NCBI RefSeq assembly: GCF_011326735.1
Contig: NZ_JAANCN010000001.1
Location: 434,001 to 498,000, forward strand
Direction of reading: 5' to 3'
DNA length: 64,000 nucleotides
Source of the DNA: Phycicoccus endophyticus
Lineage (GTDB): Bacteria; Actinomycetota; Actinomycetes; Actinomycetales; Dermatophilaceae
Both the position numbers and the translations under genes were made by a program. Of the stretch, positions 15,411 through 22,670 are shown piece by piece (position 1 is the stretch's first letter; the number at the start of each line of letters is the position of its first letter). The notes below the pieces were generated by a model. That model saw nothing but the letters and a program-made list of their open reading frames with translations. It was not told the origin of the DNA and searched no databases.

Positions 15411-16166
15411 TCAGAGGACCTTGGACAAGAAGGCCTGCGTGCGCTGCTCGCGGGGGTCGGCGAGGACCTCGACGGGGTCGCCCTGCTCGACGATGACGCC
15501 GCCGTCCATGAAGACCAGCTTGTCCCCCACCTCGCGGGCGAAGCCCATCTCGTGGGTGACGACCATCATCGTCATGCCCTCCTTGGCGAGGTCCTTCATG
15601 ACGCCGAGGACGTCGCCGACGAGCTCGGGGTCGAGCGCGGACGTGGGCTCGTCGAAGAGCATGAGGTCGGGAGACATCGACAGCGCACGCGCGATCGCGA
15701 TGCGCTGCTGCTGCCCGCCGGACAGGTGCGCCGGGTAGGCGTCCTCCCGGTTGGCGAGTCCGACCTTCTCCAGGTTGCTCCGCGCGATCTGCACCGCCTC
15801 GTCCTTGCGCCGCTTCTTGACCTTGGTCTGGGCGATCGTCAGGTTGTCCATGACGGTCAGGTGCGGGAAGAGGTTGAACTGCTGGAAGACCATCCCGATC
15901 CGGCTGCGCAGAAGGTCGAGATCGACGTCGGGGTCGGTGACCTCGACCCCCTCGACGAAGATCTTCCCCGACGTCGGCTCCTCGAGGCGGTTGACGCAGC
16001 GCAGCAGCGTGGACTTGCCGGACCCGGAGGGCCCGATGACGCAGACCACCTGCCCGGCGTCGACCTCGAAGTCGATCCCCTTGAGCACCTGGTTCTCGCC
16101 GAAGTACTTGTGCAGCTCCTGCACGTCGATCGCGTGCGCGGACCTGTCGATGTCGGTCTCGGACAT
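15411..16166 (-). CDS. gluA: Polar amino acid (glutamate-type) ABC transporter, ATP-binding protein
   Basis: A 251-residue ATPase of the polar amino acid importer family (GluA/GlnQ type). Walker A is GPSGSGKST near residue 45, the signature is LSGGQQQR, Walker B is [14 protein letters not shown], and the switch histidine is in VTHEMGFA. The ATG at 16166 overlaps the permease stop (TGATG). It is the last gene of a three-gene import unit with the permease and binding protein; the order and a single permease differ from the classic four-gene gluABCD. Confidence 0.9.
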   Translation of the reverse strand: MSETDIDRSAHAIDVQELHKYFGENQVLKGIDFEVDAGQVVCVIGPSGSGKSTLLRCVNRLEEPTSGKIFVEGVEVTDPDVDLDLLRSRIGMVFQQFNLFPHLTVMDNLTIAQTKVKKRRKDEAVQIARSNLEKVGLANREDAYPAHLSGGQQQRIAIARALSMSPDLMLFDEPTSALDPELVGDVLGVMKDLAKEGMTMMVVTHEMGFAREVGDKLVFMDGGVIVEQGDPVEVLADPREQRTQAFLSKVL

Positions 16167-16960
16167 CAGCGCGCCCTCTCGGCTCGGGCCTCCATGCGCC
16201 GCACGACGATGGACAGCGGGACGGTGATGATCAGGTAGCTCAGCGCGACGGCGAACAAGGGCGTGAGGTTGACGAACTGCGAGAGGTTTCGCCGCCCGAA
16301 GTCGGTCAGCTCGCTGTCGGCGAGGCTGAGGCCGATGACGTACACCAGGGAGGAGTCCTTGGTCAGCAGGATGAGCTCGTTGGTCAGGGGCGGCAGGATG
16401 ATCCGGAAGGCCTGCGGGATGACGATCGAGAGCATCGCCCGGCTGTGACGCATCCCGAGCGAGCGGGCCGCCTCCATCTGGCCCTTGGGAACCGCCTGGA
16501 TCCCGGCGCGGATGGTCTCGGCCATGTACGCCGCGCCCACGAGGCCCAGCGCCACGGTGACCACCCCGAGCGTGCCCCCGGGAAGGACACGTCCCGGGAA
16601 GGCCACCGGCAGGCCGTAGTAGAACCCGATGAAGACGATCAGCGCCGGCACGCCCCGGAAGAACTCGATGAACGTCGTCGCCAGCCACCGGTACGGGCCC
16701 ACCGAGGACAGCCGCATGAGAGCCAGCCCCAGCCCGAGCAGCAGGCCGAAGACGAACGCGCAGGCAGTGTAGAGGACGGTGTTCTTCAGCGCCGTCGTGA
16801 AGATCGTCGGGAACAGCTGCGGGAGAATCTCACCGTTGAAGAACTGGTCCTTCAAGGTCCCCCAGTCGGCCGTGAGGACGATGACCAGGAGGAGGACGGC
16901 GAGTACGGCGTACTGGACGCCACGGCTGAACTGGGCACGCTGACGTGGGCTCGTGGCCAT
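16166..16960 (-). CDS. Polar amino acid (glutamate-type) ABC transporter, permease
   Basis: A 264-residue inner-membrane permease with about five or six membrane segments. The EAA loop, [22 protein letters not shown], contacts the ATPase; the HisM/GlnP start ([17 protein letters not shown]) is clear. The ATG at 16960 is preferred over the longer frame because AAGGA and GAGGA precede it and the added residues are charged and not conserved in type. Only one permease gene is present, so it probably works as a homodimer. Confidence 0.88.
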   Translation of the reverse strand: MATSPRQRAQFSRGVQYAVLAVLLLVIVLTADWGTLKDQFFNGEILPQLFPTIFTTALKNTVLYTACAFVFGLLLGLGLALMRLSSVGPYRWLATTFIEFFRGVPALIVFIGFYYGLPVAFPGRVLPGGTLGVVTVALGLVGAAYMAETIRAGIQAVPKGQMEAARSLGMRHSRAMLSIVIPQAFRIILPPLTNELILLTKDSSLVYVIGLSLADSELTDFGRRNLSQFVNLTPLFAVALSYLIITVPLSIVVRRMEARAERAR

Positions 16961-17004
16961 GGCGGTCCTCGTCCTTCGACGTCGCTCGGCGGGTTCCGGG
17001 GTGC

Positions 17005-17805
17005 TCAGCTGTCGCTCGAGTCGGGCGCCTGACCGAACCACTTCTCGTAGATCTCGTCGTAGCTGCCGTCACTCTTGGAGTCGGCGATGACCGTGTTCGC
17101 CGAGTCCAGCAGGTCGGCGTTGCTGTCCTTCTTCACCGCGAAGCCGTACTGCTCACCGGTGTCGAACTCGGCGGTCACGAAGGTGTCGGAGTTCTTGTTC
17201 GCGTAGTCGAGCAGCGGACCGTTGTCCTGGATGATGGCGTCGATCTGCCCGCTCTTGACCGCGGAGGTCTGCAGGCCGAGGTTCTCGAACGACTTCAGGG
17301 TCACCCCGTCGGGGGCGTTCTCCTTGGCGTACATCTCGCCGGTCGTGCCCGTCATCACCCCGAGGGTCTTGCCGTCCAGCGACTCCAGGGAGTCCAGGGA
17401 CTTGTCCTTGGTGAGCAGCGCCTGGGTGGCGTCGAAGTACGGGTCGGTGAAGTCGATGACCTTGGCCCGCTCGTCGGTGATCGTCATGCCTGCGGCGGCG
17501 ATGTCGCACTTGCCGGAGTTGAGCGCCTGACCGGACTGGATGCCCTCGAAGCCGGTGACGACGATGGACATGTCCAGGTCGTTGGCGTCGGCGACCTTCT
17601 TGACCAGGTCCATGTCGAACCCGACGATCTCGTTGCCCTTCTCGAACTCGAACGGCTCGTAGGGCAGCGAGGTGCAGACCGTGAGCGTCCCGTCCTTGAT
17701 GACGTTGGCACCGCTCTCGGTCGTCGTCGTCTCGGTGGCGCAGGCGGAGGTGGTGAGAGCGAGAGTCCCGCCGGCGAGGAAGATGGTCATTCGGCGCGTG
17801 TTCAT
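17005..17805 (-). CDS. gluB: Glutamate-type ABC transporter substrate-binding lipoprotein
   Basis: A 266-residue periplasmic-binding-protein type 2 (PBP2) lipoprotein. The signal peptide ends in the lipobox LTTSAC (Cys at 22), so it would be diacylated and possibly N-acylated by Lnt. The amino-acid-binding fold shows the family motif GFDMDLVKKVAD, then AAAGMTITDERAKVIDF. Glutamate, glutamine or aspartate is the likely ligand; exact specificity is not certain. A TAGGGT box 6 nt before the ATG indicates a leaderless transcript for the three-gene unit. Confidence 0.9.
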   Translation of the reverse strand: MNTRRMTIFLAGGTLALTTSACATETTTTESGANVIKDGTLTVCTSLPYEPFEFEKGNEIVGFDMDLVKKVADANDLDMSIVVTGFEGIQSGQALNSGKCDIAAAGMTITDERAKVIDFTDPYFDATQALLTKDKSLDSLESLDGKTLGVMTGTTGEMYAKENAPDGVTLKSFENLGLQTSAVKSGQIDAIIQDNGPLLDYANKNSDTFVTAEFDTGEQYGFAVKKDSNADLLDSANTVIADSKSDGSYDEIYEKWFGQAPDSSDS

Positions 17806-17811
17806 GGCTGC

Positions 17812-17817
17812 ACCCTA
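17812..17817 (-). promoter_or_regulatory. -10 box of the glutamate-type ABC unit, leaderless type
   Basis: TAGGGT on the minus strand ends 6 nt before the ATG at 17805. Confidence 0.55.
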
Positions 17818-18213
17818 GGGGTCACCACCGCACAGGTCACGCCTATCCGTGTTTCGTCTGTGCAACATCGCGGCGTCACCCAGGCTCCCCTGGGCGTTCA
17901 CCCGGCCGGCCTCGCCGCACTCCCCCACGCCGCGGCTGACCTGGCCCGACCACGCGGGACCGGCCCCTGGAGCGCGCAGCCCGGGGGTGCGTTTCCGGGT
18001 GGACGGGCCCTGACCGGACCGTTACCGAGTCCTGACACCGTGCTGGTGACGCCCTGACCGAGCGGCTCCTACCGTGGCATCAGGTGGAACCCGCCCCGCG
18101 GCCGCCGGCACCGACGCGGTGCCGCCTGTCCTCCCCCTCGAGCCGCGCGCGGCAGACCACCGAGGCCGCGCCCCGGCGCCGGACGGCTCACCGGCGCCGG
18201 GGCGCGAGACACC
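17818..18213. other. 396-bp region with no convincing gene
   Basis: It holds the far-upstream part of the ABC transporter promoter and the terminator hairpin of the yciO-like gene. A 64-codon plus-strand frame starting at GTG 18084 has a TACCGT box 8 nt before it, but its product is Arg/Pro/Ala-rich, runs through the hairpin and into yciO antisense, and is not supported as a gene. Confidence 0.5.
18167..18206. terminator. Strong hairpin after the yciO-like gene
   Basis: A perfect 16-bp inverted repeat around an 8-nt loop (83-90 of this block) starts 7 bp beyond the yciO stop. No T-run follows. Confidence 0.75.
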
Positions 18214-18837
18214 TCAGCGCACCGGCCACGGCCCGGCGCCCTGGCGCACCACCTCGCCGGTCGGCTCGCCCAGGGTGAAGTCGACGACGGTCGTCGGCTC
18301 CAGCCCGCACTCCCCCGAGTCCAGGACGATGTCGACGACGTGGTCGAGCGCCTCCTTGACCGACCAGCCGTCGGTCATCGGCTCCTGCTCGCCCGGCAGG
18401 ATGAGCGTCGAGGACAGCAGGGGCTCGCCGAGCTCGGCGAGCAGCGCCCGCACCACGGCGTGCTCGGGGATCCGCACCCCGACGGTGCGCTTCTTCGGGT
18501 GCAGCAGCCGCCGCGGTACCTCGTGGGTCGCCGGCAGGATGAACGTGTACGGGCCCGGCGTGGCCGCCTTGACCGCACGGAAGACGTGGTTGTCGACGTG
18601 CACGAGCTGGCCGAGCTGGGCGAAGTCGCGGCAAACCAGGGTGTAGTGGTGGCGGTCGTCGAGCCGCCGGACGGCGCGGATGCGCTCCTTGGCCTGGGCG
18701 TCGCCCATCCGCGCCCCGAGCGCATAGCCGGAGTCGGTCGGGTAGGCCAGCAGGCCTCCCCCGTCGAGCACGGCCACGGTCTGGGCGATGGCCCGGGGCT
18801 GCGGGTCGACCGGGTGGACGTCGAGGTAGCGCGCCAT
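18214..18837 (-). CDS. yciO: YciO-type Sua5/YrdC family protein
   Basis: A 207-residue single-domain Sua5/YrdC/YciO protein. The whole length follows E. coli YciO: PTDSGYALG near residue 33, then HHYTLVCRD, TPGPYTFILPATHEVPRRLL and the late PTTVVDFT. YrdC relatives make threonylcarbamoyl-adenylate for tRNA modification; the YciO branch binds nucleotides and RNA but its in vivo role is less clear. No ribosome site is obvious before the ATG at 18837. It is followed by a strong hairpin. Confidence 0.88.
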   Translation of the reverse strand: MARYLDVHPVDPQPRAIAQTVAVLDGGGLLAYPTDSGYALGARMGDAQAKERIRAVRRLDDRHHYTLVCRDFAQLGQLVHVDNHVFRAVKAATPGPYTFILPATHEVPRRLLHPKKRTVGVRIPEHAVVRALLAELGEPLLSSTLILPGEQEPMTDGWSVKEALDHVVDIVLDSGECGLEPTTVVDFTLGEPTGEVVRQGAGPWPVR

Positions 18838-18874
18838 CGGCCCAGGGTGCCAGACCGGGCCGCGGCGCGCGGGC

Positions 18875-19327
18875 TCAGACCTCCTCGAGCGTCACCTCGA
18901 CGGGCGTGCCCCGGGTGATCGTCTGGGTCACGGTGCACAGCCGGTCGTGGCTGCGCGCCATCGCGCTCGGCAGCCGCTCGCGCGCCCGGTCGCCGTCGGC
19001 GCCCTCGGGGAAGCGCACCCGGAAGGTGACGACGAGGTCGGTCAGGTGGTTGCCGGCGTCGTCCTTGGTCTTCTCACCCTCGGCGACGAGCTCGAAGACC
19101 TCCGGCTCGGCGAGCCGGCTCGTCATCCAGTCCACGTCCGAGCCACCGCAGGCGGCCATCGCGGTGAGGAGGAGCTCGACCGGGGTGAAGTCCTCGCTCT
19201 CCCCACCACCGCCACAGCGGATCGTCCCGCCGCGCGGGTTGCGCACCTCGTAGAGGCCCTTCTCCAGCCGGGTCATCGACACGCTGCGGTGGCCGGTGCC
19301 GGTCCCGCCGGTGTGCTCCTGGGTCAT
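18875..19327 (-). CDS. OsmC family protein
   Basis: A 150-residue OsmC/Ohr-superfamily protein. The two redox cysteines are seen in MAACGGSDVDWM and HDRLCTVTQ. Such proteins reduce organic or lipid peroxides or serve related thiol chemistry; the subgroup looks like the YhfA-type rather than classical Ohr. The ATG at 19327 is chosen because GGAGAAGG precedes it and because it overlaps the DUF1697 stop as ATGA, indicating coupled translation. Confidence 0.83.
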   Translation of the reverse strand: MTQEHTGGTGTGHRSVSMTRLEKGLYEVRNPRGGTIRCGGGGESEDFTPVELLLTAMAACGGSDVDWMTSRLAEPEVFELVAEGEKTKDDAGNHLTDLVVTFRVRFPEGADGDRARERLPSAMARSHDRLCTVTQTITRGTPVEVTLEEV

Positions 19328-19866
19328 CCTTCTCCCCATCTGTCGTCGACCGCGCGGACCACGTCGATGCCGCGCCAGGTCGTGGTGAGGCCCGTGATCC
19401 GTTCGATCCGGGCGTTGGTCAGGGTGGAGCGGTGGAAGTCCACCCCCAGCTCGGCGAGCACCGCGCCGGTGAGCGCCCGGGCGGCCTCCCCCGCGCGCGG
19501 CCAGCCCGCGAGGACCTCGGCCGCCTCCTCGGGCACGTCACCGTCGGCGAGCGCGAGGTACCGGGCTCCCCCGCCCGGCAGCAGCGGCCCGAGTGCGTCG
19601 GCCTCCTCGAGGAGGGCGTGCAGCTGGGCCGGGGTCCGCACGATGGCCGGGATCTCGAAGCCCGCCCACCGCGAGAGCACCTCGGTCAGCTCCCCGGCGA
19701 CCGCCTGCGGCGAGCGTCGCCGGCTGGTCACGTGCACGTTGCCCGACTGGATGTGGGTCTCGACCCGCCCGAAGCCGGCGTCCTCGAGAGCGCCACGCAG
19801 GTCGGCCATCCGCACGAACCGGCCGCCGACGTTCACGGCGCGGAGGAAGGCGACGTACCGGGGCAC
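19324..19866 (-). CDS. DUF1697 family protein
   Basis: A 180-residue DUF1697 protein. The N-terminal RYVAFLRAVNVGG, the segment HIQSGNVHVTSRR and the late GIDVVRAVD are the family pattern. No biochemical role is established. The start is a GTG at 19866 with GGGGGA just upstream. It is coupled to the OsmC gene downstream by an ATGA overlap. Confidence 0.85.
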   Translation of the reverse strand: MPRYVAFLRAVNVGGRFVRMADLRGALEDAGFGRVETHIQSGNVHVTSRRRSPQAVAGELTEVLSRWAGFEIPAIVRTPAQLHALLEEADALGPLLPGGGARYLALADGDVPEEAAEVLAGWPRAGEAARALTGAVLAELGVDFHRSTLTNARIERITGLTTTWRGIDVVRAVDDRWGEG

Positions 19867-19923
19867 TCCCCCATCCTTCCATCCCCGCCACCGACGAGGA
19901 CGGACACCCCCCGGGGTGTCGGG

Positions 19924-21405
19924 TCAGGGCAGCGGCCAGGTGTGCACCGGCTCGTTGGCGTCCATGAGCTCGGCGTACCGCGCGAGCATCCGGCGCAGCG
20001 CCTCACGGCGTTCGACCCCCTCGCCCTCGAGGTGCTCGACGGTGCGGGTCTGCCACTCGGCGCCGTTGACGCCGCTGCGCGCGCGGCCCTCGATGATGCC
20101 GAGGTAGCGCTCGCGGACCGCGTCGGAGACCCCCCACGCACGCAGGCCCTCGTGGGCCAGCGGCAGCAGGTGGCGCAGGACCAGCTCGTCGGCGGGCACC
20201 TCGCCGTAGCCGGGCCAGTAGATCCGCGCGTCCATCCCGTCGCGGGCGGCCTGGCGGAAGTTCTCCTCGCACGCCGCGAAGCTCATCTTCGTCCACACCG
20301 GCCGGTCGGCGGCGGCGAGCATCCGCACCGCCCCGTAGTAGAAGGCCGCGTTGGCCAGCACGTCGGCGATCGTCGGCCCCGCCGGCAGCACGCGGTTCTC
20401 GACCCGTAGGTGAGGCGTGCCCCCGACGATGTCGTAGATCGGGCGGTTCCACCGGTAGACCGTCCCGTTGTGCAGCCGCAGCTCGCCGAGCTCGGGCGCG
20501 ATGCCCGCCTCGAGCTTGGCCATCGGGTCCTCGTCGGTGATCTCCGCGAGGAGGGTCGGGAAGTAGCGGACGTTCTCCTCGAACAGGTCGAAGATCGAGG
20601 TGATCCACCGCTCGCCGAAGAACACCCGCGGCCGGACCCCCTGGTTCTTCAGCTCCACCGGACGGGTGTCCGTGGCCTGGCTGAACAGCTCGACGCGCGT
20701 CTCGGCGTGCAGCCGCTTGCCGAAGAAGTAGGGGCTGTTGGCGGCGAGCGCGAGCTGCACCGAGGAGAGAGCCTGGGCGGCGTTCCAGTGCTGGGCGAAC
20801 TCGTGCGGCGCGACCTGCAGGTGCAGCTGGACCGAGGTGCACGCGGACTCGGGGGCGATGGAGCTGCAGTAGGTCGCGACCCGCTCCCCCGTCGGGCCCT
20901 CGATGTCGAGGTAGACGTCCTCACCGCGGGCCAGGACGATGGAGTCGTTCAGGGCCGTGTAGCGGTTGTTCTCGCTGATCCAGTCGCCCTCGTAGTGCTC
21001 GGGCATGATCGTCGGCAGGATGCCGATGGCGACGATCTTGGACCCGACCTCTCCCGCCGCCTCGTCCGCGGCGTTCAGGCTGGAGCGCAGGTCCTCCTCG
21101 AGCTCGAGCGCCGCGTCGCCCGGGAGTGGCCGGGGCGGCACGTTGAGCTCGATGTTGTAGCGCGCCAGCTCGGTCTGGTAGCCGGGGTCGGCGATCGCCG
21201 CGAGGACCTCCTCGTTGTGGAAGTGCGGCTGCTGCTGCCCGTCGACGAGGTTGAGCTCGATCTCCAGCCCGGTCATCGGCCGGTCGAAGGCGAAGCTGCT
21301 CTGGGTGAGCATCCGCTCGAAGACGTCGAGGTTCTGGCGGACCTTCTCCCGGTAGCGCTGACGCTGTTCGCGCGTGTAGCTCTGCGCGCTGACCTCGGCT
21401 CCCAT
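19924..21405 (-). CDS. Glutamate-cysteine ligase family 2 (GCS2/YbdK-type) carboxylate-amine ligase
   Basis: A 493-residue ATP-grasp-like ligase of the GCS2 family. The N-terminal TGLEIELNLVDG carries the metal-binding glutamates, with HLQVAPHEF and HLRVENRVLPAGPTI later. Related enzymes join glutamate to cysteine or other amines (EgtA, YbdK); the substrate here is unknown and no ergothioneine genes are adjacent. The ATG at 21405 (MGAEVSAQSYTREQ) is preferred over 21423 because the family commonly starts with this sequence. It is divergent from sbcD. Confidence 0.83.
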   Translation of the reverse strand: MGAEVSAQSYTREQRQRYREKVRQNLDVFERMLTQSSFAFDRPMTGLEIELNLVDGQQQPHFHNEEVLAAIADPGYQTELARYNIELNVPPRPLPGDAALELEEDLRSSLNAADEAAGEVGSKIVAIGILPTIMPEHYEGDWISENNRYTALNDSIVLARGEDVYLDIEGPTGERVATYCSSIAPESACTSVQLHLQVAPHEFAQHWNAAQALSSVQLALAANSPYFFGKRLHAETRVELFSQATDTRPVELKNQGVRPRVFFGERWITSIFDLFEENVRYFPTLLAEITDEDPMAKLEAGIAPELGELRLHNGTVYRWNRPIYDIVGGTPHLRVENRVLPAGPTIADVLANAAFYYGAVRMLAAADRPVWTKMSFAACEENFRQAARDGMDARIYWPGYGEVPADELVLRHLLPLAHEGLRAWGVSDAVRERYLGIIEGRARSGVNGAEWQTRTVEHLEGEGVERREALRRMLARYAELMDANEPVHTWPLP

Positions 21406-21484
21406 GACGACAACCAACCACATCGGGAGGCGGCGTGGTAGCCGGCGACGCGTTTCGGTCCCGGGCTGCGTCGGTGGGTTCTCC

Positions 21485-21490
21485 TAGCGT
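21485..21490 (+). promoter_or_regulatory. -10 box of sbcDC, leaderless type
   Basis: TAGCGT, 7 nt before the sbcD GTG at 21498. Confidence 0.55.
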
Positions 21491-21497
21491 GGGACCC

Positions 21498-22670
21498 GTG
21501 CGGCTGCTCCACACCTCCGACTGGCACCTCGGGCGCTCGTTCCACGGGGTCGGGCTGCTCGGTGCCCAGGCCGAGCACCTCGACCACCTCGTCGAGGTCG
21601 TCCGCGGCGAGCGGGTCGACGCGGTCCTCGTCAGCGGCGACGTCTACGACCGGGCGATGCCCGCGCCGGACACCGTGGCCCTGCTCTCCCAGACCCTCGA
21701 GCGCATCGTCGACACCGGCGCCGCGGTCGTCCTCTCCACGGGCAACCACGACTCCGCGACCCGCCTCGGCTTCGCCGCCGGCCTGCTCGAGCGCTCCGGG
21801 GTCCACATCCGCGCCTCGGTGGCCGACATCGGTCGACCGGTCCTCCTCGGCGACGTCGCCGTCCACCCCCTCCCCTACCTCGAGCCGGCGCTGACCGCCG
21901 ACACCCTCGGCGCTGCGGAGCGCACCCACGAGGCGGTGCTGCGAGCCGCGATGGGCCGGGTGCGCGCCGACGCCGCACGCCGGCCCGGCCGCACGGTCGT
22001 CATGGCCCACGCGTTCGTCTCCGGTGCGCTCTCGAGCGACTCCGAGCGCGACATCGCCGTCGGTGGCGTCGCAGCCGTCCCCGCCGACGTGTTCGCCGAC
22101 GTCGACTACGCCGCCCTTGGCCACCTCCACGGGCGCCAGCGGGTCACCGAGTCGGTCCGCTACAGCGGCTCTCCGCTCGCGATGTCCTTCGGCGAGTGGC
22201 GCCAGCGCAAGGGGGGCCTGCTCGTCGACCTCGCCGGCGAGCACCCCGTCGTCGAGGAGGTCGACGCACCCGTGCACCGCCCGCTCGCGGTGCTGCGCGG
22301 CCGGCTCGAGGACCTGCTGGCCGACCCGCGCCACGGGGGTGCCGAAGGCTCCTGGTGCCAGGTGACGCTCACCGACGCCACCCGCCCCCTCGGCGCGATG
22401 GAGCGTCTGCGGCGCCGCTTCCCGCACACCCTCGAGCTGCGCTTCGAGCCCGAGGGGGCCGTCGCGCCGCTACGGCCCTACGCCGAGCGGGTGCGGGCCG
22501 CCTCGACGCTCGAGGTCTGCTGCGACTTCCTCGGTCACGTCCGCGGCGGGCGGGCCGCGGACGACGAGGAGCGCGCGCTCCTCACCGAGGCGCTCACCGC
22601 GGCCCGGGTGGCCCGCGGGCTCGCCGACGACGAGGGCGGCGCGCGCACCGCCGGGGCGGGCGCGGCGTGA
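21498..22670 (+). CDS. sbcD: Exonuclease SbcCD, subunit D (Mre11-type nuclease)
   Basis: The 390-residue metallophosphoesterase subunit of SbcCD, which cuts DNA hairpins and processes broken ends together with the ATPase SbcC. Motif I LLHTSDWHLGR begins at residue 3; the later GDVYDRA, STGNHDSATR, MAHAFVSG and GHLHGRQRV carry the remaining metal ligands. It starts at the GTG marked by the leaderless box, and its stop overlaps sbcC as GTGA. It is one of the few sizeable units right of the dif-like site that face against the fork direction inferred there. Confidence 0.94.
   Translation: MRLLHTSDWHLGRSFHGVGLLGAQAEHLDHLVEVVRGERVDAVLVSGDVYDRAMPAPDTVALLSQTLERIVDTGAAVVLSTGNHDSATRLGFAAGLLERSGVHIRASVADIGRPVLLGDVAVHPLPYLEPALTADTLGAAERTHEAVLRAAMGRVRADAARRPGRTVVMAHAFVSGALSSDSERDIAVGGVAAVPADVFADVDYAALGHLHGRQRVTESVRYSGSPLAMSFGEWRQRKGGLLVDLAGEHPVVEEVDAPVHRPLAVLRGRLEDLLADPRHGGAEGSWCQVTLTDATRPLGAMERLRRRFPHTLELRFEPEGAVAPLRPYAERVRAASTLEVCCDFLGHVRGGRAADDEERALLTEALTAARVARGLADDEGGARTAGAGAA

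Noticed and set aside
18084-18278. 64-codon plus-strand frame with a TACCGT box 8 nt upstream
   Set aside because: The promoter-like box is suggestive, but the product is low-complexity Arg/Pro/Ala, passes through a terminator hairpin and overlaps yciO antisense.
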